DNA of 64,000 nucleotides from Nostoc sp. FACHB-110 (lineage in GTDB: Bacteria > Cyanobacteriota > Cyanobacteriia > Cyanobacteriales > Nostocaceae). The stretch is from the NCBI RefSeq assembly GCF_014697425.1, contig NZ_JACJRU010000004.1, positions 1 through 64,000 on the forward strand. The letters run 5' to 3'. The notes under the pieces were generated by a model. It did no database searches. It saw only the letters and a program-made list of their open reading frames with translations, and had not been told where the DNA came from. Both the position numbers and the translations under genes were made by a program. Of this stretch, positions 38,914-47,988 are shown one piece after another. Numbering within the stretch: the first letter of the stretch is position 1; each line of letters starts with the position of its first letter.

Positions 38914-39582
38914 GTGAAGTATATCCAGCAAAAAGTTGCAGTTTTGGGAATGACAATTTTGTTTGGTGCAGCACCTACACTTGTCTATGCAAATACACCA
39001 AATAATCAAAGAAATTTTCAGGAATCTTATCAACAAGGGGTACAGAAGTTAGAACAAGGCGATTTTCGGGCAGCGATCGCAGATTTTGATAAAGTAGTAC
39101 AGCAGAATCCCAAATTTTACGAAGGTTTTTGTCTGCGGGGTTTAGCTAAATCACAAATTGGAGACTTAAGTGCCGCAATTACCGACTTTAACCAAGCACT
39201 CAAACTCAATCCCCAGCATATAGACGCTTATAATAGTCGGGGAACGGTTTATGCCCAAATGGGAAATTTACCAAAAGCAATTGCCGACTTTAACAGCACA
39301 ATCAAAATTGATCCGCAGTCTGTAGATGCTTACTATAATCGGGGACTGGCTTACTTTAAACAACAAAATCCCCAAGCTGCAATTGCTGACTTTAATCAAG
39401 CAATTAGCTTGAATCCAAATTTAGCAGATGCTTACGGTAATCGCGGACTGGCTAAATATGCTTTAGGAGATCAGCGTAACGCGATCGCGGATTTACAGCA
39501 AGCCGCAACACTTTTCCGTCAGCAAGGCGACACCGCAAGCTATCAACAAACACAAAACCTAATTCAACAGGTACAGCCTTAG
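38914..39582 (+). CDS. Exported TPR-repeat protein
   Basis: About 223 residues if started at the GTG at 38914, which has AAGGGG eight bases upstream. Earlier in-frame starts would run into the NRAMP gene and lack a signal peptide. The N-terminus is a signal peptide (VLGMTILFGAAPTLVYA). Five TPR units follow (AIADFDKVVQQNPKFYEGF, AITDFNQALKLNPQHIDAYN, AIADFNSTIKIDPQSVDAYY and so on), a typical cyanobacterial periplasmic scaffold. It follows NRAMP by 46 bp in the same direction. Its 3' end overlaps the convergent gene by 4 bp. The binding partner is unknown. Confidence 0.85.
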   Translation: MKYIQQKVAVLGMTILFGAAPTLVYANTPNNQRNFQESYQQGVQKLEQGDFRAAIADFDKVVQQNPKFYEGFCLRGLAKSQIGDLSAAITDFNQALKLNPQHIDAYNSRGTVYAQMGNLPKAIADFNSTIKIDPQSVDAYYNRGLAYFKQQNPQAAIADFNQAISLNPNLADAYGNRGLAKYALGDQRNAIADLQQAATLFRQQGDTASYQQTQNLIQQVQP

Positions 39583-40811
39583 TGTTGTGGTGTTAATTTG
39601 CGTCTTAGCTGCATTCCCACTAACAAACCAATAATGATGATTCCGGTGAGATAAGCCAGCACAATTAAGCGAATTGATACGGGTGGCGCAACTCCTTCTA
39701 CATCCACATTTTTCTGCACTCGCAGTGGGGAGAACTGACGTGATGCGTTTGGCTGAGGCGAAACTTCTACCAAAACATTGTGGGGTGCGCCATCAAAAAA
39801 TTGCTGTTCCCAAGATAGTCTCCCGTTTGTATCTGGAATACCTTGATAAGCGAAGGGAACCCAGCCATCTTCCAGCGACTTTGTTTTGATGTTTACCAAC
39901 ACATCAGAAACAGGCTGTTTGGTTTTTTCATCAACAACTTGCACTTGTAATTTATCAGTTTTGCCGACTGTCGCACTTCCATCGCCCAACAGTTGCACTT
40001 CTAAACCTTGTTGTTTCACAATGCCATAATTATCGGCTTGTGGTTCAGCCGCAGAACCGTGATGGTGATGTTCTCCTTCCGGTGCAGTTGCAGATGCATG
40101 GTGATTATGATGTTCTCCATGAGATGTCTGCGATTGTGCAATTTCCGCACTCAGATTAACCACCAACAAAGCAATAATAGCCACCAAAGTTGCACCACTC
40201 AACAATAATCTTACCCGTTGGGGCGCAATTTCTCCTGGTTGAGTTTCTTGCCTTCCTCCAATTACCCAACCGCCACCTAAACCAACCAGCAATAAGATGA
40301 TAGCGAGAATGGCGAAGTTGCGATATTTCACCCCATTTTCAGGAACTGATAAATTCAGGTTTTGTTGAATGGGAGTAAAAGCATTAGGCGTTATGGGGGT
40401 AACATTTACTTGTAGTTGGTAATTACCCCGAATTGGTAAAATTTGCTGGAATTGCAATTGCCCTTGAGGAGCGATCGCTTGTATATCTAATAATTTAGTG
40501 CCTTCTACAATGGGGAAATCTGTAGTAAACCAAGGATTTCTCGCAGGAGTAAAGATTTTTAAATTAATATTGGCATTTGTTAATGGTTTACCTGCTGCGT
40601 CTACTGCTTGCAGTGTTAATTTGACAGGCAATTGTAGTTTACGAGCTTCAGCCTCAAAAGGGATGATTTGACTAATAGGTGGTTCAGTAGTTAATTGCAC
40701 TCTTGGTTGAGGCGATTGTGAAAAGCCCACTGAGTGATAAACACCGATACTCATCAAGGCAAAAATCGCACTGATGAGTAAATAAAACTTTAACTTTTTG
40801 ATTTTCAGCAT
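39579..40811 (-). CDS. His-rich membrane protein, YtkA/FixH-like (uncharacterised)
   Basis: About 410 residues from the ATG at 40811 (MLKIKKLKFYLLISAIF); an ATG at 40880 would add 23 residues of unlikely sequence. It has a signal-anchor, two Ig-like or YtkA-like beta domains (about 50-155 and 265-365, the latter with VQVVDEKTKQPVSDVLVNIK), two central helices (about 165-190 and 205-225), and a last helix near the C-terminus. A His-rich stretch (HGEHHNHHAS, EGEHHHHGS) lies between. The pattern suggests an envelope metal-binding or sensing protein. It lies beside a CbtB-like gene. I cannot name the family with certainty. Confidence 0.75.
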   Translation of the reverse strand: MLKIKKLKFYLLISAIFALMSIGVYHSVGFSQSPQPRVQLTTEPPISQIIPFEAEARKLQLPVKLTLQAVDAAGKPLTNANINLKIFTPARNPWFTTDFPIVEGTKLLDIQAIAPQGQLQFQQILPIRGNYQLQVNVTPITPNAFTPIQQNLNLSVPENGVKYRNFAILAIILLLVGLGGGWVIGGRQETQPGEIAPQRVRLLLSGATLVAIIALLVVNLSAEIAQSQTSHGEHHNHHASATAPEGEHHHHGSAAEPQADNYGIVKQQGLEVQLLGDGSATVGKTDKLQVQVVDEKTKQPVSDVLVNIKTKSLEDGWVPFAYQGIPDTNGRLSWEQQFFDGAPHNVLVEVSPQPNASRQFSPLRVQKNVDVEGVAPPVSIRLIVLAYLTGIIIIGLLVGMQLRRKLTPQH

Positions 40812-40941
40812 ATCTCCAGAAGCGGCTAGACCAGCGTTTCTAGCCCTAGCGATCGCCATCATTTTGATGGATTTTCTCAATTATGGGTAGAAGAGTTTAA
40901 ATTTCTTATCTCTCTACCCATCGATTGATCACAAAATGCTA

Positions 40942-41133
40942 CTAATGACAACCTACTAGTAAAGTATGGTGGCGTAACGAGTGGACGCGATCGTGAATGG
41001 CTGGGTTAGTCGTAAAATAAACTGTCCAAAGTGTTAAAGCACACAATGAAACAAACAAAGTTGCTTGTACAGGTGTAGACATAGCTACACTTGCTGTTTT
41101 TTTCAAAACTGAAGGATGGGTTTGAGTAGACAT
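40942..41133 (-). CDS. CbtB-like small membrane protein
   Basis: About 63 residues from the ATG at 41133 with GAGG eight bases upstream. It has a single hydrophobic helix (VQATLFVSLCALTLWTVYF) followed by a His-rich tail (HDRVHSLRHHTLLVGCH). The tail, with spaced His residues and a final Cys-His, matches CbtB, predicted to be a small subunit of a cobalt uptake system with CbtA. No cbtA is adjacent; the next gene downstream is the His-rich membrane protein 130 bp away. The assignment rests on a short protein, so it is only probable. Confidence 0.7.
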   Translation of the reverse strand: MSTQTHPSVLKKTASVAMSTPVQATLFVSLCALTLWTVYFTTNPAIHDRVHSLRHHTLLVGCH

Positions 41134-41136
41134 CAA

Positions 41137-41644
41137 ATACCTCGTACGCAGATGAAACGGTTTAACTCATCGGTCAACTTTTCCCTAGTAATAGCTTTCG
41201 CTTTTCAAGTATGGACAAATTTTTCCATGACCATGAGTGGCAGCTAGTCACTAAAACCGATTATTAAGCAGATAACACAAGATATTAAATTTTACCACCG
41301 TGCATTTCTTTAATTTATGTTCTGTTGTTGACCAGTAAACAAAGGTCATCTCCAATTCACAATTACCAATGACGCTCGCAGGCTCGCTAACGCAATTCGC
41401 AATAGACCATCTTTGTGCATAAGTACTGACAGTATGAAAACCAATTAATTGCACCTTCATCAAAAATTTGTTTCTAATTTACTTATTAATAGGGAACAAT
41501 AAGTATAATTCTGTTTTTTCTGCAAAAAAAGTAGAATTAGCCTAAAAACATCATCAAACTTTGATATTACTGATTTACACCGACTTGACCAGTAAATGTG
41601 AATCGGATAGGCTTGGCATTTATGTAAGTTTCATTAGGAGACCT
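41137..41644. other. Intergenic region without recognised gene
   Basis: About 510 bases between the divergent cbtB-like and CxCxxC-protein genes. It must hold promoters for both. A complete cobalamin riboswitch was looked for upstream of cbtB and not found. I see no other feature in it. Confidence 0.5.
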
Positions 41645-42028
41645 ATGAGCAAGAAATTAATACTTAATTTGCTTTCTAGTTCGGCAATTTTTAGTTCGCT
41701 GATGTCTACGTTGGCAATCATCAACCCAGCCCACGCTAGCGTTAACCTAACCCAACGTTTAATTCATACAGACGATGGTCGTACATGTATCACTAATCCC
41801 CACGGTCTGAAGGACTTTGTTTGTATTCGAGATTCGGAAAGAGATCCAAAAGCACCACCAGCACCTAAATCTATGGTGGTTTCATCGCAGCCATCTAACG
41901 TCAACATTGCAGAACTGAATTTTACAGACGAAGAAAGCGATGCTGCTATTAGAATCTTTAAATGCGATTGTCCTTACTGCATCAATTCTTTGCGACAGTT
42001 ACGGGGTAGTGGCAACTTAGTTTATTAA
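41645..42028 (+). CDS. Small exported protein with CxCxxC motif
   Basis: A 127-residue protein from the ATG at 41645, with TAGGAG four to nine bases upstream. A signal peptide (LNLLSSSAIFSSLMSTLAII..AHA) is followed by a mature part with TDDGRTCITNPHGLKDFVC. The C-terminal segment FKCDCPYCINSLRQLRG contains a CxCxxC cluster that could bind a metal or form disulfides. I do not recognise the family. It is a monocistronic gene closed by a good terminator. Confidence 0.75.
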   Translation: MSKKLILNLLSSSAIFSSLMSTLAIINPAHASVNLTQRLIHTDDGRTCITNPHGLKDFVCIRDSERDPKAPPAPKSMVVSSQPSNVNIAELNFTDEESDAAIRIFKCDCPYCINSLRQLRGSGNLVY

Positions 42029-42129
42029 GAACAGCTATATTCATTGACTTTATCGTCAATAGCAAACCAAAAGAAGCATTTTTAACCAAAATTAATGACT
42101 AATCCTGGAGCAAATACCACTATATTTTT

Positions 42130-42163
42130 AGGGGGTTTGTAGTTGTGTGGCTACAAACCCCTT
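42130..42163. terminator. Bidirectional intrinsic terminator
   Basis: AGGGGGTTTGTAG (42130-42142) pairs with CTACAAACCCCTT (42151-42163), flanked by TTTTT on the left and AATTTT on the right. It separates two convergent genes. Confidence 0.85.
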
Positions 42164-42211
42164 AATTTTGCACTATTTACATAAATTGTGTAGAGAGGCG
42201 ATATAGTCGCC

Positions 42212-44884
42212 TCATTCAACTACTTCATTCACCGGGAATCGATCAATTAACTGCATCGCCCGGTAGGCATTGCGCTGCAAAACATCTGATAAATGGGGAA
42301 CGTGAGGAATTTGAGATAATAAATCCAAAGTTCGGCGTAAAATTCTGACGACATCACCCTCATCTAAGCTGGTGTGACCACAGAGTTCTGTCCACTCCAT
42401 ACCTAAAGCCCACTGTTCAACAAGGGCAATTAGCTCAAATTCTAACCAAATCGGTAATGCTACGTTATAGCGGCGTTGCAGTTGGAACATTTGGCGACGG
42501 ATTCCCCGTAATTGTTTCAAGCGTTCTGCAACTTCTTCACTCAAGTCAAAGTTGACCTTACTATCTGGACGCGGGGTTTCTGTCACTAAGGCGGCGACTG
42601 CGGCTGCTAGGTGGTGCGGATCTAATTGGTTGAGTTCACCACTAGCAAAGACTAAACCTAACCACAATTCATTTTCGCCACGAATAGCAGCAGCAATTTG
42701 ACCTAGTTGGGTTGGCACTAGATTATCCAAACAGCCAAAATGTTGCAAAATCTCAATTAAATTGAGAAATTCTTCCCAATGACGTTGTGATTGTTGTTCA
42801 ACTTGCCCTTGTAAGTGTTCGAGTTCGGCTTCAAGTTCCACATAGCGTGCTTTGCGTTTGAAAATATTGCCAGCATTGCCAGATTGATGCAGGGGATGAT
42901 TTTCTAACTGTTCTTGAATTGCGGTCACACGACTGAGTTGTTCGGCGACTTCTGGTGGCAGATTTAACGATTCACTGGGGTTGGGAATCAGTTGGGCTAT
43001 CGCGGCTGTTTGTTCATTCCCTCGGCGCGACTGTCCCGGCTTAAAGGGCATTTCTGGCGGTGGCAGAATATCTGCTGGCACGTCAATGCGGGGTAATTGA
43101 GCATATAAATCTACCACATCCGCAGTTGTCGCCACATACCAACGGTTATCTTGCCCCAAGCAAATTAAATATGGTGCTTGACCAGAACCAGGACTTTTAC
43201 CCACTAACACTGCTGGTATAGGTGTAGACACTGTGATATTTTTCCCTTTCAGGCTTAACAGTGTCCCAGAAACAGCAAAGCCCAACATCATGAACAATTC
43301 TTCTTGACGGTCATCTTGGGCTTGTTCTTGCAGCGTTTTCAATAACTGGCGTTCAACTTTCAGCCGTTGGCGCAATTTCTCATAAACAGCGATTTCGTTT
43401 TCGTCTATGGCAGCGATTTGTTCTCTGAGTTGGGCGAGTTGAGCTTGTAATTGGGCAATCTCATCGTATTCTGGTTTGAGGTGCAAGTTGGCTATATACT
43501 GCCCAAAACTGCGTTCTACCAGTTCTCTAGCTTGTTCTATGGTGTGAGTTTGCAGCAAGTTCAGCACCATCCCGTAGCTAGGCGTAAACTGGCTGACTAA
43601 TGGGTCTGGTTTCGAGGTTGCCAGATATGCTGCTTCCTTTGAGCCTTCAAAAGGAGTTTGGACTGTCACCACATGACCTTGTTTATCCATCCCTCGCCGT
43701 CCCGCCCGACCTGCCATTTGCAGAAACTCAGAAGCGTTTAAGAGGCGGTGTCCGGTATCAGTACGCTTGGACAGGGTGGAAATAACTGTAGTGCGGGCAG
43801 GCATATTAATCCCTGCGGCTAAGGTTTCTGTGGCGAAGACCACTTTAATCAATCCCTGCTGGAATAATTCTTCGACTAGCACTTTCCAAGCAGGTAAAAT
43901 TCCGGCGTGGTGGGCAGCAATGCCGCGATACAGGGGGGCGATTTGTCCAGAACGCCCAGCTTCGGGGTTTTTTCTTAAAAATTCATCGATTTGCTCGCGC
44001 AGTATTTGTGATTCTTCGCCATTTACTAGCCATAAGTCACCCACTTCTGCCACGGCTTTATCGCATCCCCGCCGACTGAAGATAAAGTAAATGGCGGGTA
44101 GCATATCCCGTTGTTGTAGCTGGCTCAAGGTGTAGATAATACCAGGAGCTTCTGGTCTGCCATTTTTGCCCTTATCCCCTTGCCCTTTTTTGTATTTTTT
44201 AACTAAGCGGGGATTAATCTTATTTTTGCTGTCATTCAGTAAGGGGAAGAGTCCTTTGGGATTGCAATAGTGAAATTCCAAGGGTACTGGGCGAAAATCG
44301 GAGTAAATCAAGTCTGTGGGGCCGTGGACGTGATTTAACCAATCTGTGAGTTGTTCGCTGTTGGCAACAGTGGCAGACAGGGCGACTAGTTGCACTTCTC
44401 GGGGACAGTAAATAATTGATTCTTCCCAAACTGTACCCCGTTGGCGATCGTTCATGTAGTGGCATTCATCTAATACCACTGCTTCCACATCGACTAAGGA
44501 AGTACCGACTTGCCCGATGGGTGTGCCATAAAGCATATTGCGGAAGATTTCTGTGGTCATCACCAGAATTGGTGCATCCCGGTTAATGGAAGCATCTCCT
44601 GTTAAAAGTCCCACCAAATCGGGGCCAAATGTCTCACGGAAATCACGTAATTTTTGGTTCGACAACGCTTTGAGGGGCGTGGTGTAGAATACGCGCTTGC
44701 CGCGCGATAAGGCACGATAAATGGCATATTCTCCTACCAATGTTTTGCCCGAACCTGTGGGGGCGCACACAACGACACTCCGTCCAGCATTAAGGGACGC
44801 GATCGCATCTTTCTGAAACTGATCCAGATCAAAGGGAAATATCAACCCTAAATTAAGTTCTGGAGACGCTGCGGGATAATTCAC
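42212..44884 (-). CDS. Ski2/Mtr4-like DExH RNA helicase
   Basis: An 890-residue superfamily-2 helicase. Motif I is APTGSGKT (41-48), motif II is DECH (138-141), motif III is SATV, and motif VI is QMAGRAGRRG. The C-terminal part (about 480-890) has the long helical region (YIANLHLKPEYDEIAQLQAQ) and DSHCT-like domain typical of the Ski2 family. It probably unwinds structured RNA, perhaps during decay or ribosome work. It is the last gene of the minus-strand housekeeping run. A short lysine/glycine segment (YKKGQGDKGKNGRP) is coded by a heptad-like repeat and looks like a linker expansion. Confidence 0.9.
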   Translation of the reverse strand: MNYPAASPELNLGLIFPFDLDQFQKDAIASLNAGRSVVVCAPTGSGKTLVGEYAIYRALSRGKRVFYTTPLKALSNQKLRDFRETFGPDLVGLLTGDASINRDAPILVMTTEIFRNMLYGTPIGQVGTSLVDVEAVVLDECHYMNDRQRGTVWEESIIYCPREVQLVALSATVANSEQLTDWLNHVHGPTDLIYSDFRPVPLEFHYCNPKGLFPLLNDSKNKINPRLVKKYKKGQGDKGKNGRPEAPGIIYTLSQLQQRDMLPAIYFIFSRRGCDKAVAEVGDLWLVNGEESQILREQIDEFLRKNPEAGRSGQIAPLYRGIAAHHAGILPAWKVLVEELFQQGLIKVVFATETLAAGINMPARTTVISTLSKRTDTGHRLLNASEFLQMAGRAGRRGMDKQGHVVTVQTPFEGSKEAAYLATSKPDPLVSQFTPSYGMVLNLLQTHTIEQARELVERSFGQYIANLHLKPEYDEIAQLQAQLAQLREQIAAIDENEIAVYEKLRQRLKVERQLLKTLQEQAQDDRQEELFMMLGFAVSGTLLSLKGKNITVSTPIPAVLVGKSPGSGQAPYLICLGQDNRWYVATTADVVDLYAQLPRIDVPADILPPPEMPFKPGQSRRGNEQTAAIAQLIPNPSESLNLPPEVAEQLSRVTAIQEQLENHPLHQSGNAGNIFKRKARYVELEAELEHLQGQVEQQSQRHWEEFLNLIEILQHFGCLDNLVPTQLGQIAAAIRGENELWLGLVFASGELNQLDPHHLAAAVAALVTETPRPDSKVNFDLSEEVAERLKQLRGIRRQMFQLQRRYNVALPIWLEFELIALVEQWALGMEWTELCGHTSLDEGDVVRILRRTLDLLSQIPHVPHLSDVLQRNAYRAMQLIDRFPVNEVVE

Positions 44885-44956
44885 TCAATCACTTTTGCAA
44901 CCAGACTGTTTACTATATTAACGGGTCTTTTGTCAACTTCGGCATTTGTCAAGAGA

Positions 44957-45131
44957 AAGTATGAAGTGTGAAGTATGAAGTGTGAAATTAACCAAACCAT
45001 CGACAGAACACTTATGTACTGATTTTTTTCATCCTTGATTTTTTAAACTTCTTTAGCCAGTTGTTATTGGTCAATAGTCAAAAGGCAGGAGGATAAAACT
45101 TCATACTTCATACTTCATACTTCATACTTTT
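44957..45131. repeat. Inverted heptad arrays (proC-helicase spacer)
   Basis: GAAGTATGAAGTGTGAAGTA-type heptads (44957-44986) face CTTCATA heptads (45098-45129, four copies). The right array ends exactly at the proC stop codon (45130-45132). The arms can pair over about 30 bases. Confidence 0.9.
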
Positions 45132-45942
45132 ATTTTCCCAATTCTTGCGATCGCAATGTAGCCGCCTTGACGGCTTCAATTAAAGCAGAACGGAATCCAG
45201 CTTTTTCTAATTGACTAATGCCAGCAATGGTTGTGCCGCCAGGACTGGTGACTCTATCTTTGAGTTCTGCAGGGTGCATTTTGCTTTCGTGCAGTAATTG
45301 TGCCGTGCCTAAAACTGTTTGCAGAGCGAGTTGATTGGCGATACCTCTGGGTAAACCGGAAGCAACTCCACCATCGGCTAGGGCTTCCACTAAGATAGAT
45401 ACGTAAGCTGGGCCGCTACCCGATAGCCCTGTGACTGCATCCATCAAGCTTTCGGAAACTTCAACTACTTCCCCCACTGCCGAAAATAATTGCCGGGCGA
45501 TTTGCTGGTGTTTGGCGTGGGTATAAGCTCCTAAACAGATTGCTGTCATTCCCGCCCCGACAGTTGCCGGGGTGTTAGGCATGGCTCGAATGATTGGTAA
45601 TCCAGGGAATGCTGCTTCTAGCTGCTCTAACGAAACTCCCGCCAAAATGGAGACGACCAAGGGAGAGTGTTCTGTCAGAATTATATCTGCTAATTCTTGT
45701 GCGATCGCGCTAAATACCTGCGGTTTCACAGCTAAAAATATGACTTCCTCAGCTTGCTGAAATACCAAGCTGTTATCTGTAGTGATAGTTACATTATATT
45801 GCTGCTGTAAAAATGCTTGACGTGCTGGCTGGGGTTCGCTAACTATGACTTCTGAAGGTTGGTAGATAGCACGCGCAATAAGGCGGGATAACAGCGCTTC
45901 TCCCATTACCCCACCACCAATTAAACCAAATTTTGTAGTCAT
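45130..45942 (-). CDS. proC: Pyrroline-5-carboxylate reductase
   Basis: About 270 residues from the ATG at 45942; a TTG five codons upstream is less likely. It makes the last step of proline synthesis, reducing pyrroline-5-carboxylate with NAD(P)H in the cytosol. The Rossmann fingerprint FGLIGGGVMGEALL is at the N-terminus. The family signature VTSPGGTTIAGISQLEKAGF and AVTGLSGSGPAYV near the C-terminal half are both intact. The length is normal. Its place directly downstream of sepF is the usual cyanobacterial order. Confidence 0.95.
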   Translation of the reverse strand: MTTKFGLIGGGVMGEALLSRLIARAIYQPSEVIVSEPQPARQAFLQQQYNVTITTDNSLVFQQAEEVIFLAVKPQVFSAIAQELADIILTEHSPLVVSILAGVSLEQLEAAFPGLPIIRAMPNTPATVGAGMTAICLGAYTHAKHQQIARQLFSAVGEVVEVSESLMDAVTGLSGSGPAYVSILVEALADGGVASGLPRGIANQLALQTVLGTAQLLHESKMHPAELKDRVTSPGGTTIAGISQLEKAGFRSALIEAVKAATLRSQELGK

Positions 45943-45951
45943 TATCTTTAT

Positions 45952-46022
45952 GGTCAATAGTCCATAGTCAATAGCCTAGAGTCAAAAACTTTAGACTCTT
46001 GACTTTTGACTCTGGACTATTC
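45952..46022. repeat. Inverted heptad-like arrays (sepF-proC spacer)
   Basis: GGTCAATAGTCCATAGTCAA-type units (45952-45981) are matched in inverse by GACTCTTGACTTTTGACTCT-type units (45994-46022). The right arm ends 13 bp short of the sepF stop. Confidence 0.85.
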
Positions 46023-46034
46023 ACTAGTTTAAAT

Positions 46035-46631
46035 TTATTGTGCCATCCGATTAGGTTCATTTCCCCAGTTTGGTGTAGCAGTTGGGGCAGTACGTACAGG
46101 ACGCGCTGGTGGTTGTGGTACTTCATGAATAACTCCACCTTGGGTGCTGACTTGCACGCAGCTTGGTGTAAACAAAAAGATACTTTCTCCAATTCGCTCT
46201 TGATGTCCATCTAATGCGTAAGTTCCACCAGCAACAAAATCAACTGCTCTTTGAGCTTGATCTGGATCCATGATTGTCAAGTTGAGAACCACTGACTTCC
46301 GCTCACGCAAAGCTTGAATAGCCTGGGGCATTTCTTCAAATGTACGAGGCTCAAGTACTAATACTTCTGAAATCCCGTTTACTGCTCCTGGCATACCAAT
46401 TACGTTCCCCATCGTAGACTTTGATCCTGTTGCTACATCACTACCCATTGTAGACATGGGTTCGCGCCAACGTCGATTCTGTGTAGTGGCTTCAGCGGTT
46501 GCAGGTTGAGGATTTTCTTCTTGGTACAGATTTTGGTAGTTATCTGTATCTGGTTCTTCCTCGTAATATTCGTATTCTACCTGCTCGTTTAGCCCTACGA
46601 AATCCCGAAGTTTAGAAAATATATTGTTCAT
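46035..46631 (-). CDS. sepF: Cell division protein SepF
   Basis: A 198-residue cytosolic protein that bundles FtsZ filaments and links the Z ring to the membrane. The N-terminal amphipathic helix ([14 protein letters not shown]) is the membrane anchor. An acidic linker ([20 protein letters not shown]) follows, then the SepF core (about 100-175) with [20 protein letters not shown] and GIGES-like [10 protein letters not shown]. The length is normal for cyanobacterial Cdv2/SepF. It lies between pipY and proC, a conserved order. A 404-bp upstream gap probably holds its own promoter. Confidence 0.95.
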   Translation of the reverse strand: MNNIFSKLRDFVGLNEQVEYEYYEEEPDTDNYQNLYQEENPQPATAEATTQNRRWREPMSTMGSDVATGSKSTMGNVIGMPGAVNGISEVLVLEPRTFEEMPQAIQALRERKSVVLNLTIMDPDQAQRAVDFVAGGTYALDGHQERIGESIFLFTPSCVQVSTQGGVIHEVPQPPARPVRTAPTATPNWGNEPNRMAQ

Positions 46632-46971
46632 TTGGTACGCTCCTGATGCAAATTACCTTTATCGACTTGGCTATAAGTTCATGTAGCCATTAGAAATCGC
46701 TACGACAGGCGAACAATTTTGTGACTTTATCGCTGATTGTAGCGTCTATTACAACTAAGGATGATGAACTGACGCTTTTGTAAACGCCTGTACCATAACC
46801 TAGATACAATAATGAGTCAAGATTATATCCCAAAGATTTCAGGATATAAAGTTGAAACTACGGTTTTTTTGATGATTTGTGATTTTTTTTAATATTTTTA
46901 TGAGTGTTTTATGGTACGAGGGAGTTAGGTAAATTGCGTGGATAGCATACCTAGAGCTTCACCTACTGAAA
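46632..46971. other. Upstream region of sepF
   Basis: No gene is visible. The part near sepF carries T-rich runs (46862-46890). A sepF promoter must lie here, but no precise site can be assigned. Confidence 0.4.
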
Positions 46972-46974
46972 TAC

Positions 46975-47038
46975 GGAATAGGGTGTAGTGGATAGTAAGT
47001 AGCGTAATAGCCTGTTCCCTATTCCCTATTCCCTGTTA
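46975..47038. repeat. Inverted heptad arrays (pipY-sepF spacer)
   Basis: GGAATAGGGTGTAGTGGATA (from 46975) faces TTCCCTATTCCCTATTCCC (47015-47033). The right arm runs into the pipY stop codon (47036-47038). Confidence 0.8.
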
Positions 47039-47713
47039 CTTGTTGTAATTGCGATCGCCAAATAAAATAGTTCCCAATCTAATCATCGTCGCCCCTGCTT
47101 TGACAGCTAGCTGATAATCACCTGACATCCCCATTGACAAATGTTGAATATGAAGGTTTGACCAGTTTTGCAACTGGATTTCTTGAGCTAATTGATTGGT
47201 GCTATAAAATACATCATAAATTTCTGTCTCACTTAAACCGAGCGGCGGGATTGTCATCAAACCTTGAATTTGTAAAAATTTACACTGGTTAAGTTCCGTC
47301 AAGTCAGCTAGTAATTCGGGGACACTCCACCCGGACTTATTCGCATCGGGGAGAATTTTCACTTGTAGGCACACTTTCGGGCTAATTCCTAGCTGCTGCG
47401 CTAATTGATTTAAGCGTTGTGCCAATTTCAAATTATCGACAGAGTGAATCCACTCAAATAACTCTAAGGCTTTTTTGGCTTTATTGCTTTGTAAATGGCC
47501 AATCAAATGCCAGGTAATATCAGATAAATCTTGTAACTGCTCTTGTTTAGTAGCAGCTTCTTGGATACGACTCTCGCCAAAATCACGAATTCCGGCGTTA
47601 TAAGCTAGGCGAATGGCCTCAGCCGGAACTTGCTTACTGACAGCAATTAACCTGACTGAGGCTGGTAAAGAGGAACGAATAGAAGTAATACGTTCGTCAA
47701 TCGAACTACTCAT
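47036..47713 (-). CDS. pipY: PLP-binding protein PipY (YggS/PLPBP family)
   Basis: A 225-residue cytosolic alanine-racemase-fold protein without known catalysis, involved in pyridoxal phosphate and amino/keto acid balance. The PLP-binding lysine is K28 in LIAVSKQVP. GESRIQEA, WHLIGHLQSNKA and LSMGMSGDY are the family motifs. Its start overlaps the pipX stop by 4 bp (ATGA type), so translation is coupled, as in other cyanobacteria where PipX and PipY are functionally linked. Confidence 0.95.
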   Translation of the reverse strand: MSSSIDERITSIRSSLPASVRLIAVSKQVPAEAIRLAYNAGIRDFGESRIQEAATKQEQLQDLSDITWHLIGHLQSNKAKKALELFEWIHSVDNLKLAQRLNQLAQQLGISPKVCLQVKILPDANKSGWSVPELLADLTELNQCKFLQIQGLMTIPPLGLSETEIYDVFYSTNQLAQEIQLQNWSNLHIQHLSMGMSGDYQLAVKAGATMIRLGTILFGDRNYNK

Positions 47714-47988
47714 TGGAAGGTGCGCTGGAAAACACTCTGAAGCTGATCGTACTCCTGAGATGAACCATTACGACGTAGAGTCCGCAAACGATTTTCTAAC
47801 ATCATTCTGGCCTCAGTGCGTCCAATCGGTTGAAATTTAATACCTTTAACGTCGTTTGTGACCAGAAAAAATAAGCGTTGGGCATAAAGTGTAGTGAACA
47901 AATCTTGGTTGTCGTCAACCAAGCAAATCCGATAAAGTAAGCCCCAGTTTGGATGGTTTATGTAAATTTCGGAGTTTTCTGAAGTCAT
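47710..47988 (-). CDS. pipX: PII-interacting coactivator PipX
   Basis: A 92-residue cyanobacterial regulator that binds either the PII protein or the nitrogen regulator NtcA and so ties carbon/nitrogen status to transcription. The N-terminal Tudor-like domain (HPNWGLLYRICLVDDNQDLF, YAQRLFFLVT) and the C-terminal helices (ARMMLENRLRTLRRNG) are all present. The length is as expected. It precedes pipY with a 4-bp overlap. No Shine-Dalgarno sequence is obvious; the upstream small frame also overlaps by 4 bp. Confidence 0.95.
   Translation of the reverse strand: MTSENSEIYINHPNWGLLYRICLVDDNQDLFTTLYAQRLFFLVTNDVKGIKFQPIGRTEARMMLENRLRTLRRNGSSQEYDQLQSVFQRTFQ

Noticed and set aside
41134..41340. Cobalamin riboswitch upstream of the cbtB-like gene
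   Set aside because: On the minus strand GCCACT and AGGGAAAAG appear in a loosely fitting order, but the conserved B12-box core and the paired GGTG/AATCC elements are absent. A covariance-model search would decide.
44957..45131. CRISPR-like array
   Set aside because: Units are 7 bp, directly adjacent, and have no spacers. They fit heptad repeats, not CRISPR.
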